In this document: positions 1 to 15,200 of the stretch, piece after piece | How the letters are laid out: each line of letters begins with the position of its first letter | Numbering within the stretch: the first letter of the stretch is position 1 | Assembly (NCBI RefSeq): GCF_028389875.1 | Contig: NC_084672.1 | Location: 8,916,458-8,980,457, forward strand | DNA: 64,000 bases | Direction: 5' to 3' | From: Rhea pennata | Taxonomy: Eukaryota; Chordata; Aves; Rheiformes; Rheidae | Program-made: the position numbers and the translations under genes | Notes under the pieces: model-generated | Databases searched by the model: none | Seen by the model: the letters and a program-made list of their open reading frames with translations, nothing else | Told to the model about the DNA's origin: nothing

Positions 1-4390
<4,390 letters not shown>

Positions 4391-4802
4391 CTGGGGAGGG
4401 GAGCACACGTGCACCCTGGGACCCCGCTGGGACGGCGGTGGGGGGGACACGGGGAGCGAGAGCGGCTTGCTGAGGCCAGGGGATGGGGGCGGTTAAGGGG
4501 TCCGGGGGGCGGGGGGGCGGACCTGCCTTCCGAGCGGGGCGCACGGGAGGACGCGGGAAGCCGGGGGGAGCCCCGGGGGCTGAGGGGGCCTCGGAGCAGC
4601 GGCCGGGGGCGGGGCGGTGCTCGGGGAAGGGGGCCAGCAAGGAGGCCGGGCGCGGCGGGCTCGGGGGTACCGGGAGCGGGGGGAGGGCCCCACGCACCTG
4701 CCTGCCGAGGGGCCCGCAGCGGCGCCGGGGAGCGGGACCCCGCAGGCCCCGGCTGCGCTCACCGCTCGGGCCCGGCCGCAGGGTCCCGGCGCCGCCGCTC
4801 AC
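4391..4802 (-). other. DET1: DET1 intron 1, GC-rich
   Basis: This short, very GC-rich interval lies between the untranslated first exon and the first coding exon. Other donor-like GTGAGC or GTGCGT strings occur within it (for example near 4755 and 4694), so the exact first-exon border is not certain. Long frames through it on both strands are composition artefacts. Confidence 0.5.
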
Positions 4803-4920
4803 TCTATGGCCGCCGCCATCTTTCCGCCACCGAGCGACAAGGCACCGCGACGGCGGCGGCAAGAGGGTATCACCGCCCCCGCCCCCAGCCGCCTTCCGCT
4901 TCCGCTCCGCCATACCAGCG
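4803..4920 (-). other. DET1: DET1 untranslated exon 1 (approximate)
   Basis: On the minus strand a GTGAGC donor lies at 4802-4797, so the exon would end at 4803. The exon contains AAGATGGCGGC (4822-4812), the YY1 element typical of the start of housekeeping transcripts. Its ATG opens a short upstream reading frame that would end in exon 2 before the DET1 start. The 5' end is only a guess, placed before the CTTCCG repeats near 4890. Confidence 0.5.
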
Positions 4921-5009
4921 AGGCGAGCCGCAGCCCGCACCAGAGTGTCAGCCTGCCTTGCGCTGACCCCGCCGCCGCCTGGCGCGGGGAGGGAGCGCCG
5001 CAGGGCAGG

Positions 5010-5640
5010 CCGGGGGCACCCTGCACCCTGCACCCCCGCCCTGCACCCCTGCACCCCTGCAGCCATGCACCCCCTCCCTGCACCCCCTCCCTGTACCCCT
5101 GCACCCCCTCCCTGCACCTCCATACACAGCCCTGCACCCTGCACCCCCCCCTGCAGCCCTGCACCCCTACAGCCATGCACCCCTGCAGCCATGCACCCCC
5201 TCCCTGCACCTCCATACACAGCCCTGCACCCTGCACCCCCGCCCTGCACAACTGCACCCCTACAGCCATGCACCCCTACAGCCATGCACCCCCTCCCTGC
5301 ACCCCCGCCCTGCACCCCTGCACCCCCTCCCTGCACCTCCATACACACCCCTGCATCCCTGCAGCCATGCACCCCTGCAGCCATGCACCCCCTCCCTGCA
5401 CCCCCCCTGCAGCCCTGCACCCCCTCCCTGCACTTCCATACACACCCCTGCAGCCATGCACCCCCGCCCTGCACCCCTGCACCCCTACAGCCATGCACCC
5501 CTGCAGCCATGCACCCCTTCCCTGCACCCCCTCCCTGCAGCCATGCACCCCCTCCCTGCACCCCCATTCGCACCCCTGCACCCCTGCATCTCATCCCCGA
5601 GCCCCTGAGCCCTGCGCCGCTGAGCCCCACAGCGCTGCAC
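5010..5640. repeat. C-rich degenerate minisatellite, CCCTGCACCC family
   Basis: About 630 bp are built from 9-12 bp variants such as CCCTGCACCC, CTGCAGCCATGCACCC and CCCTCCCTGCACC. A marker block CACCTCCATACACA recurs at 5115, 5207 and 5334, and as CACTTCCATACACA at 5431. This gives an irregular higher-order spacing of 92, 127 and 97 bp. The strand asymmetry (C-rich on plus, G-rich on minus) produces long repetitive open frames in all phases; none is a credible protein. Confidence 0.9.
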
Positions 5641-6177
5641 CCCACCCCTGCACCCTAGCGCTCCTGAGCCGCGGCACCCCTGCAGCCCTGCACTCCCAAC
5701 CCCCTCCCCGCCCCCCGGGCTCCCCGACCGTCTGCCTCTGACATCCTCTGCGCCCCTTCCTGTACCCCCAGGCACCCCTCACTCCCGAGCATCCCCCCGC
5801 CCCCGCACTGCCCTGGTCCCTGGGCACCTCCCTCACCCCTCGGGCCCCGTGGGGGGGATCCGGCCCCGCCGCCCCACGAGCAGCCCCAAACCACGCGCGG
5901 CCGCCCCGCACGCGTATCCGCCGCCGCTTCGGGCAGCTGTGCCTCCCCCCCCCCCCCCCCCGCAGGACGTCCCGGGGCAGACGCCGTGCTGGAGCAGCGC
6001 ACCGAGCCCGGCACCCCGCGCCCCGACAGCTCTCGCCGCCGCCGCCGCCGTGCGGGGCATTTCCCCTCCCCGCGCGAAGGCTTTACCGAGCGGCGCCGGG
6101 GGGCTGCGCCGCGGGGAGCCCCGGAGCCCCGGAGCCCCGCGCGGCTTTTCCACCTGCTGGTGCCCCCCAGCACCCCT
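5641..6177. other. GC-rich spacer between two minisatellites
   Basis: This is a C-rich, CpG-rich stretch with a run of 17 C at 5945-5961 and a short GCC-repeat near 6031-6050. Open frames cross it on both strands, but I see no recognisable protein or splice-bounded exon. Confidence 0.5.
5945..5961. repeat. Poly-C tract
   Basis: Seventeen consecutive C lie on the plus strand. The run could form an i-motif (plus strand) or a G-quadruplex (minus strand) and may be unreliable in length. Confidence 0.9.
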
Positions 6178-7224
6178 CATCCTTCCCGGTTCCCACACCA
6201 GTGCCGTGCGCCCCAGCGCCCCGGCATCCCCTCGCCCTTCCCGGTTCCCACACCAGTGCCGTGCGCCCCAGCGCCCCAGCATCCCCTCGTCCTTCCCGGT
6301 TCCCACACCAGTGCCGTGCACCCCAGCGCCCCGGCATCCCCTCGCCCTTCCCGGTTCCCACACCAGTGCCGTGCGCCCCAGCGCCCCGGCATCCCCTCGT
6401 CCTTCCCGGTTCCCACACCAGTGCCGTGCGCCCCAGCGCCCCGGCATCCCCTCGTCCTTCCCGGTTCCCACACCAGTGCCGTGCGCCCCAGCGCCCCAGC
6501 ATCCCCTCGTCCTTCCCGGTTCCCACACCAGTGCCGTGCCCCAGCGCCCCGGCATCCCCTTGTCCTTCCCGGTTCCCACACCAGTGCCGTGCGCCCCAGC
6601 GCCCCGGCATCCCCTCACCCTTCCCGGTTCCCACACCAGTGCCGTGCCCCAGCGCCCCGGCATCCCCTCGTCCTTCCCGGTTCCCACACCAGTGCCGTGA
6701 GCCCCAGCGCCCCGGCATCCCCTCGCCCTTCCCGGTTCCCACACCAGTGCCGTGCCCCAGCGCCCCGGCATCCCCTCGTCCTTCCCGGTTCCCACACCAG
6801 TGCCGTGAGCCCCAGCGCCCCGGCATCCCCTCGTCCTTCCCGGTTCCCACACCAGTGCCGTGCACCCCAGCGCCCCGGCATCCCCTCGTCCTTCCCGGTT
6901 CCCACACCAGTGCCGTGCGCCCCAGCGCCCCGGCATCCCCTCATCCTTCCCGGTTCCCACACCAGTGCCGTGCGCCCCAGCGCCCCGGCATCCCCTCGTC
7001 CTTCCCGGTTCCCACACCAGTGCCGTGCGCCCCAGCGCCCCGGCATCCCCTCGTCCTTCCCGGTTCCCACACCAGTGCCGTGCCCCAGCGCCCCGGCATC
7101 CCCTTGTCCTTCCCGGTTCCCACACCAGTGCCGTGCGCCCCAGCGCCCCGGCATCCCCTCGTCCTTCCCGGTTCCCACACCAGTGCCGTGCACCCCAGCG
7201 CCCCGGCATCCCCTCGTCCTTCCC
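6178..7224. repeat. 55/51-bp minisatellite, 19 units
   Basis: Nineteen tandem units share the core TTCCCACACCAGTGCCGTG. Fifteen are 55 bp and four are 51 bp, the short ones lacking four bases after CCGTG. Most differences are single bases, so the array is young or homogenised. Short units alternate with long ones carrying GTGAG between about 6627 and 6839. Because 55 is not a multiple of 3, every phase stays open for long distances, which explains the proline-rich and WCGNREG-type translations; none should be called a gene. Confidence 0.95.
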
Positions 7225-10200
7225 AGTTCCCGTGCCCGGAGCAGACTTCTCCGGGGCTTTCTGAAGGACTTGAAAGCTTTCTGCTGGGGCTGCATCTGGG
7301 CGCTGGCCTCTGCCGAAGCTTTCAGCGCCTCTCCTGCTGCCCAGCCCCCACATTAGCAGCTCGGGCAGCGCCGGCGGCCGAGCGGAGCCGGAGCCGAGAG
7401 CAGCACTTGCGTCTCGAAGGGAGAAGGCGAGGGGGGAGGCAGGGAGGACGTCAGGGACCTCTCCAGATCCATTTGCCGCCTGCCGGCTCTGTCCTCGCTC
7501 CCTGGCCTGAGGACCTTGATTGCACATTCCTGGTGCCGCCGCGCAGCCGGCGCAAGAGGGACGCGGGACCGGCAGCGCCCGGGGCGCCGGGGTGGGCACC
7601 CAGTGCCATGGCTTGGCCCGGCCCGGCGGTCCCAGCATCTCGGGGGCTCTGCCGTGTGCTCGGCACGTTCCCAGCTGCAGCGGGGTGAGGAGGGGCGGCG
7701 GCGGCACCCGGTGCCCCCCGGGTTTGGTCCTACACAGCCGCTGGAGCATGGTGTAAAATACACCTGGTCACGTCTCCACCACTTGCACCTTCGGCAGCAG
7801 CCGGCGTCGCTTAGGCAAGAACTGGCGGTAAAGTTGGTTTTTGTTCGCCCGGGGCCGGGGAAGCCGGGAGGCAACGGAGCTGGTGCGATGCCTCTGACCG
7901 GGATGCTGAAGGTCAAGGGATGGAGATGCCCAAGGGAAGGGGTCAGGAGGAGACTGGGGTTCGGGGAGGAAGGAAATTGGGGATGGTTTCCCAGGTTTTC
8001 GGAAAGGTTTCCTCCAGCTTCCACCAGCAGACAGCTTCAAGGTGACTTTCTCAGGGCTTTAGCAGACAGTGCCCAGAAGGGTAAGCTGGCGAATAAGAAC
8101 ATCTCGACACGTTGAAGACAGAAGGGATGTGGAAGGGGCGCATGGCCGCCGCTCAAGCACAGTGATGCCTTTTCTTGATGAATTTAGCCATGGTGGCAGG
8201 TGACAACGTCTGATGCCTTCACAGGACCCTCCTCGTCCCCTCTTGGGGCGTTCCTGCAGGCGCAATTTTGCACCTCCTGCCACATTTTGTGCCCAGCTTT
8301 CCAGAGGACTTGGCACGTGGGCAGCCGGGCACAGCACTCAGGAGATCCTGCACCGGCGGGGATGGGGGACACGCAGCCGTTACCACTTCTTGTCTGCTGG
8401 GGGACAGCAAGGAGCTTGGTGTAACCCACCATGGTGGAGACAAGCAGCCCCAGTCTGGACCCGAGGGCTGGTTCGGGATGTTGCTGGGGTCTGATGTGGG
8501 GTTTTACTGCACTCCTGCAGATGTGCAGAGCACTGAGCCACTTGGATTTGGGCTCTTGTTGGGTTGTTTCAAGTGGAAGAAGCATTCAGATGAGCCCTGT
8601 TGCCTTCTGCGTGCCCTGCTCCGGTGCAGCGGAGAGGTCGCAGCCCCCGCTGCGCACAGGCGTGGGCAAGGTTATTTATCAGGGGGCTCCAGCTTCCCTG
8701 CCTCTTGGCACTGCCCAGGCCTCACTGTCCCCCCCTTTCAGCTGCAGGCTACATGAGGCCCAAACCTCCCATCGAGACGAGGTCCTGGGGCAAAAGGCGC
8801 CGTCCCGGTCCCAGCCCGCAGATTTCTGTCCTTAGTGATGGTTTTCACTGGCATCCCTGTGAGACTCTAATTCCTCCCCCACGAAAATCACCCTTTTAAC
8901 CCCCAAACGCCATCGAACATGTCGCACTCGCTTCAAACGAGCGAATCCTGCACGGGAAGGACAGTCTTTTCGCTCGGCGTTAAACCAGTGCCAGGGTGGC
9001 AGGGGGACGCTCCGAGCACGTTGCCACGGGCGGGCGGCGCGAGCCCGGCCCCGCGTGGCACCGCCAGTCCCGCCGCCGCCCGGGCAGCACCGCATCCGGC
9101 CGCGGGCCGATCCTCCAGAGCCAGCGCGCGAGTCGGGGAAAACACGGAAACACGACTGTTTGGGATGATTTCTCAGCTGCTGCTGCTTTGGCTTTTTCCC
9201 AAGTGCTTCCCAGCTCCAGCTCCCACGGCTGCTTTCCCGGGATCCGCGAGCGGGGGTAACGCGGATGCCGCCAGGGAGGTTGTGGGGCTGGCACCGGCCC
9301 CTCGCGCCTTCGGAAGTGCCGGAGCTCAGGTCGCTCTGCTGAGCCGTGCCCGACGCTGAGCCCGACTCGCACGTTGCGCCGGCAAGGCGGGATGGGAGGG
9401 GGGGGATGGAAAAAGCAACCTGCCTTTCTTTGCAGAGAGCGAAGTTTGTGCAAACAGCATCGCGCGGCTGAGAACACTTCAGCCTTGAATTGCATTTCTC
9501 AGCCCCACTCGAGCCTGTTCCCTCTCAAGGACTGAATTCCCAGAAGGCGCTCGGCTGCTAATTGCGTTTGCGGCAGGTGCTGCAGAGCCTGGCGGCGCGG
9601 CGGCGCGCGGCCCCCCGCGTGCCCGCGGGCGCTGGGGCTGGCGGCTCGGCCGCGGCGCGGCACGTGCCGCCGGGCAAGTGCGCGGGCAGGGGCTCACCAG
9701 AAAAGCGCTGCCCCCCAGGCGCGGGAGGTGGTGAAAATAGGAGAGGCAGGTGCTTGGATGCTGTAAGATTTATGTTAACCCCCTCCTGAAGGTATTTCTT
9801 CGTAGGGTGGAGCAAAGTGGTTCTTCCAGGAGAAATCTCCAGGTGGCATTTGCTTTTCCTTTGGAAATTAGCTGCCTCTGTTATTTTTTTTCTGGGACGA
9901 AGCACCCTGCCTGCTCAAGCAGCAGGTAGCTAGAAACTCCAGTTGGGGAAGCTCTCTTAAGTGACTCTGTTTAGAGTGAAGAAGGAACAATCTTGGTTTG
10001 GGAGGAAAGAAACAGGTCTCTTCTAACACAAATTTCTCTGATCCTTTCAAGCCAGGAACAAAAGGATTTTGTTCAGTATTTATTTCCATCCCAGTCCCGG
10101 AGTGAGACTTAATTAATGTTTTGAAGCTTATGGATCCCCTTGCGTGGAGGGGGCACAGTGCACATCTCTTATAAAGCATCGTTCAGAGGAGAAACGGCCA

Positions 10201-11055
10201 CATGCACCCCAGCAGGGTGCTCCCGTGTTGGGCTGACTCACAAGCTCCCATCCCTGCGGCTCTGCCTTCGGAGCCGGGCGCCCCCCAAAACCACCATGCG
10301 ACCCGCAGCCTCAGTGCCCGGACCCCTTCTCACCCCACTGGGCAGGTCACAGGCAAACAAGGCTCCTTCAAAGCCAAGACCCTTCTTCCATCTGCATGGT
10401 GCAATGCTCGTGGATCTTCACAGCACTAAGGAAAACCTTCCCTTTCCATTAAGGCATCACTCACTCTTGCTTTAATTGGTGCTAGAGCCTCTTTTCGAAG
10501 CCAAACCTGGCCAACTTGGCAGCCCATTAACAGGATCATCACCCCTGGTGGGACTGGGCTCCCTTCTCCACTCCTGCGGGTGTCCTACCTCTGCCTGACA
10601 GTAGGAACTGTTATAAATGCACTTCAAAATTCTCCTGACCTTTGGGGGGGGGGGAGAGAAAGAAAAGCTCTGCTGCAGGGGGAAAACCCCTGGGGGCTGC
10701 ACAGGGGCTGCTCCAGCCAGCAACACAGGCTACTGGGGCATCGCTCCACACGGGCGGCCAAGGCCCAGGGACCAGCACCCTCCCGGGGGGGGGGGGGGAT
10801 AGTGGCAACGACCCCCAGCTTCCGCTGTGAAGTCATGTCCCCAGGAGGAGGATCCACGGATGGGACCGCAAGTCCCCCGCACATCCCGCTGGGGGCCAAA
10901 CCATCCCAGCTACCCTCTGCAAGGCGGCAGTCCTGTCCCCCTCCCATGCCACCTAGAGCCGGGATGACGCCGACGGCTCCGCAGGGTGACAGCCCGGTCC
11001 CCTCGGTGCCACCCGGGGGGAGGCAGCCTGGCAGCATCCTCGCGGCTGATGCGCA
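7225..11055. other. GC-rich intergenic DNA with CpG patches, no recognised gene
   Basis: This is the region between the minisatellites and the 11-kb island. CpG-dense patches lie at about 7340-7760 and 8890-9700. A G-run at 10644-10653 and another at 10785-10798 are likely G-quadruplex formers. Short open frames occur on both strands but none resembles a known protein. The patches could be promoters of non-coding transcripts; nothing in the sequence decides this. Confidence 0.5.
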
Positions 11056-11059
11056 GTGA

Positions 11060-11300
11060 CATTTGCAATCTGTTGCCATGGTCGCCCAGAGACTTTTGCT
11101 TTGGAGGGGGATCGCGTTTCTCCCCCCTCCTCCTCCTTCTCCTCCTCCTCCTCCTCGCCTTCCCTCCCTCCCGATGACGTCATGGATGACCACGGTGGTG
11201 ACAGGCCACCTGTGGGTTGGTGAGGGGTTTAAAGAGACAGTCTCCAGCTGCAACAGGAGCCCTGGCTATTGTCTCCGCACCTGATAAAGTGTGTGTGGGG
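11060..11300 (+). promoter_or_regulatory. Candidate promoter with full CRE and RFX-like site
   Basis: A complete palindromic CRE, TGACGTCA, lies at 11175-11182, preceded by an RFX-like GTTGCCATGG (11073-11082) and a CT-rich tract. A CACCTG E-box (11207-11212) and CAGCTG follow. The segment leads straight into the exon-like, CpG-dense block at 11.3-12.3 kb. CRE and RFX sites together are common in neuronal and neuroendocrine promoters; that reading is inference. Confidence 0.45.
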
Positions 11301-11366
11301 GGGGACCCGCAGCCCCCATCCCATCCCATCCCCTCACCTCCCTCCTCCTCCTCCTCCGCTGCAGCT

Positions 11367-11452
11367 CTCCCGGGGCAGGAGGCCGGGGCCGGCGCAGCCC
11401 GCGCCCATCCCCGCGGCCTCTGGGCTGCCCGCGCCGCCGAGCACCGCCAAGG
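11367..11452 (+). other. Candidate small exon in the 11-kb CpG island
   Basis: A CT-rich tract ending CTGCAG at 11366 is followed by 86 GC-rich bases and then CCAAG|GTAAGG, a good donor at 11453. Both borders fit splice consensus on the plus strand. Whether it is used is unknown, and the interval also lies inside the longer open frame that continues to 12282. Confidence 0.25.
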
Positions 11453-11613
11453 TAAGGCTGCGCCTCGGCCCGGCGCCGGCCACGGGCTGGCTTTGGGGAT
11501 CCCTCTCCCTCCCCCCCCCCCGCCTTGCCCGCGGGGCAGGGACGCAGCGCGGCTCAGCACCGCCAGCGGCGGGGTGTGGAGCGGGGCCGGGCGCGAACGA
11601 AGGCTCCAGCCCG

Positions 11614-12282
11614 ATGTCGGGCGGCGGGGACAAGCCGGGGGCGGCGGAGGCGGGGGAGGAGCCGCGACCCTGCCCAGCCGCGGGGCCCCGCCGGGGCTGC
11701 GCCCACCCGCAGCCGGGCCGCGCCGAGCCCCCGCGCCCGCAGCGCCCCGAGCTCGTCCCGGCCCCTCGCCTGCGGCAGGGCGCTGGGCTCGTCCCGGGAG
11801 GCGAGGAGAGCCCGGCGCCGGCTGGCGTTAGCAGATCCCCGCTCCTGCTCCCGGCTGCGACGCTCCCGGCGCCGGTCGGGGCGCGCCGGTCGGGGCAGCT
11901 GCCGTGGCCTCCGGGCTGGCTTTGCCAGACCCCGTCCGAAGCGCCCACCTCTGCCCTGGGCCAGGCCCCCGCCTTCCCTCCCTGCGCCTCCCCGAGCAAG
12001 GAGCACTTGGTGGCTCCTTCCCCCCCACCACCAACCCCAGTGCGGCCCCCAGCAAGGGCCAGTGCCGAAGATGCCAGCACGCCCGCCTGGTGCCGTGCCA
12101 AGCGCCTGAAACTCAAAGGGGCCAAGCCCCGGGGGGTCGGGGCCGAGCAGGCGGAGCGGGGCGAGAGGAGCAACCGCCTCACCCGGGAAGGGAAGCACCG
12201 GCTCTGCCTGCTTCCCGGCTGTGAGGCTTTCTTCTGCTGCCCTCCCGACTCCGAAGGGGAGCAGGCAGGGGCTGAGCGACAG
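11614..12282 (+). CDS. Candidate unannotated first coding exon (223 codons) ending at a strong donor
   Basis: From ATG at 11614 a frame of exactly 223 codons stays open to CAG|GTAAGT at 12282/12283, a near-perfect donor, in phase 0; the frame is also open upstream to 11269. The product would be rich in Pro, Ala, Gly and Arg. Its less repetitive C-terminal part includes a basic stretch (WCRAKRLKLKG) and a cysteine-rich piece (LCLLPGCEAFFCC). I recognise no family. The ATG context is weak (C at -3), and high GC content alone often leaves frames open. It may equally be the 5' exon of a non-coding transcript such as the mir-7 precursor, which lies 21 kb downstream on the same strand. Confidence 0.3.
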
Positions 12283-15200
12283 GTAAGTGCCTCACGTTTG
12301 TTCTGCGCGTGGATTTTAGTGTCTCCCGGATGCATTGGCAGGGAGCGGGGCAGAAAAGGAGTCTGTGTCCTGGGAGAGGCTCAGAGTGGGATGGAGGAGA
12401 CGCATGAGGGTGGATTTGCATGTCTGTTCGTTGTGAGATGAACCCACCCTGCAGGACAGATCCAAACCGTTCCCAGGCAAGTCGCCAAACTCTACAGAGG
12501 TGCCCACCAGGCAGTCCCTTGCCAGGAGCCCTGCTTCATCAGCCCAGGTCACCCGTGGGTGCCTGTGGATCTCCCTAGATCCACAGGAGGCTGCATGGTC
12601 TCCCACCAACTGAAGAGACAGTGATCTCAGAGCAATGGGCAGGAAGAGAGCGAGACAGTCAGGGGCAAACCATGTGGCTAGTGTTTCCCTGAGCTGTTTC
12701 TGCAGTTTGCAGAGAGGCAGATGTCCTGTGGGCATGGGGCAGACTAGAAAGGCTCAGTTGTGCTCTGGCTACTCAGTAGAGCATCTCTTCTTGGCTCCAG
12801 CCTAGAGGAACTGGGCAACCCCCCTGCCCACCTGAGGATGCAGCTGCCCCAGGCATCCTTGCGAGGATGAACCTGCTGGAGGGCTCTCTGCATGCTGTTT
12901 CTGCAGTGCTGGGATCTGAAGGAATAAGTAATAACACGTTTGTGCCACGAATCTGTCAGAAGATGCTGAGGGCTTGGGCTGAGCCTGCTTTTGAAGTGGA
13001 AGAGGTAAAATGCAAATTGTCTGTGAGGTGGAAGTCCCTGTCTGGGTGGAAATCCCAGGGCACTGCGCCTCGGAGTTTACACGTCCGCTTCCCCTGGCAG
13101 CGGCTGAAATGCACGGCCACAGCCCGAGCCTCCCGGCGCGTGGCCTGCCGTAGAGGTTATCTCCGGGTGATTTTGGAGGGGCAGAGCCAGGGGAGCGCTG
13201 GCGGGGCAGACAGCCGCTCGCGGCAGGAGTTCACCCCGCGGTTCAGACTGGTTGTCCCAGCGCCGCCGTCCTCCGCGCCCTCCTGCAGCTGCAGCGGGGC
13301 CACGAGGCTTGGCTGGTTTGGCCGCTTTCTCCGCCAAAACCAAGGCTTGCTGGCGCAGCCGATCTAACCCCGGCCGCGGTCCGTGTGTCCGAGGCGGCAA
13401 ACTTGGCCAGACCTGCCTTGCAGAAGCACCCGCCGGGGGAACGGGGGGGGGTGAGGGCTAAGGTGGTTCTGGCACCCGTGGGTCCCTGGCAGTGCAGCGC
13501 TTGCGGGGACAGCATGCACAGCTCTGCAGCCCTGTCCCCAGCGACGCAGCTCAGACACGACCACCTCTGCTCGTGGTGAGAAGGCAGAGGCAGCGGGCTC
13601 CCGCCGCCTGCCGTTGAGGGGGTAGCGTCCTGCAGCCGGAGCTGCGTGAAGTCGAGAGTCAGACGTGCGGACTCTAACGCGAAACCGCTCACGCCGTCCT
13701 CGCTGCACGGGGGACGTCCACCTGGGTCCCCCCGCCGTGCCGCGGGGCCGCCAGCCGCCGCTCGGTGCTGCCGCAGAGGCAGGTTCGGGCTCACGCAGCG
13801 GCTGAGCCGTCCCCGAGCGGCCCGTGCGCGCGGGCGCCGGGGAGGTGAGGAGCTCCTCCGGGTGGGCAGGGGGTGCCAAAGCAGAGACGCCGCGAGGAGC
13901 TTGTCGCGAGGAGGCGGCTGCTGCTCTTGGGGGGCTCTCGGAGGGGGTAGCGGGCGTCCCGGGGCAGCGCTGCGGGTGGTGGCGGAGGGCTGCCAAGGGC
14001 AGCTGGTCCCCGTGGCCAGGCAGAGCCCGCGGGCGCGGGGGGGACTGCTCGGCCTGTTGTCCTCGGCATAGCTCAGAGCTGGCCCGTGACTCGCCATGTA
14101 GCAATCCGAACCGGGGCAGCTGCCCGAGGCGGCACCGGCTCGGCTCCCTAAAGGGGAGGACGAGACCTTCAGGGCACCAGCCAGAACCCCACGGTACAAG
14201 GTGACACAGCTGGGGCTCTCCATGCCCTAAGCACGGGATCGCTGCTAGAAGGGGGAGCGAGAGGTCGTCAGAGCCTCCAGGACGCTCTGGCGGGTACCGG
14301 GATGGGTGGGGAAGACGCACGAGCGCAGTCTGGCTGGGCCCGGGTCACCCTGTGTTTCGGTGCACCGCGTGGGGCAGCGGTGCCTGAGCTGTAGGCGCAG
14401 AAAGTTGGAGTTTGTTTAGTACTCAGCAGCCACAGTTGCAGGCTCGCTGGTGTTGCAAGGGGCTGGAAGCAAGTTGCAAAGACACCAGGCATGGCCCTAG
14501 TCTGTCTGCAAAGATGTGCAGAGCAGCGGGGGGAACACAACAGGCAGGAAAAGTCGCTGAGCAGTGGCTGACCAGGACTGATAGTCCAGGGAGCCTGTTA
14601 CTGAGATGATCTCCTTTAACTGCTTCAAAATCCCATGAGAGCCCTTTCCAGATGTATCTGGAAGAGAATTCGTGTCTGCGTGGAGTACACCCAGGTGTGC
14701 ATACAGGCACACGTCATACCCAGATATGCTGCAGCGCTCAGAAACAGCAGCGTGGAAGCAGGCTCGCGCTCCCGGTTACCCCTGGCAGGCGCTTTTACTC
14801 GCCTGCAAACACCTCCTTGTTTTCCCATAGAGGAAATAGCTCCTAATGCTGCTAATGTGAGAGGTAATGACGACATGGCGTGTGCCCCTCTCTTGACCCC
14901 CCCCCCACCCCGAGTGTCTAAAAGCAGAGCATATCCTTTGCTTATTTGGCAGGCTCCAACGCAAGACAGTGCTTAAGCTCAGAGCTAAACACCTGCTTGC
15001 TGCTGTCTTAAGCAGGGGCGCGATCTCTAATCAAACTTCACCCGGCGTCTCCTGCCCCGTGCTCCAGACAGGGCCAGAGCCTTGCTGCAACAAGACGCGG
15101 TTGTGCAACCGCAAGGAGCACAGGATTAAGGCACAAGCGCGGCAGGGTGGAGGTTAAGTGACCTATTCGGCGGATCTAGGTCTCCAAGTGTTTTTCTTTC

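Noticed and set aside
5010..7750. Very long open frames on both strands (up to 638 codons) with proline-rich or WCGNREG-type repeats
   Set aside because: They are translations of C-rich minisatellites whose unit lengths and lack of A/T keep all phases open; there are no splice borders or family similarity.
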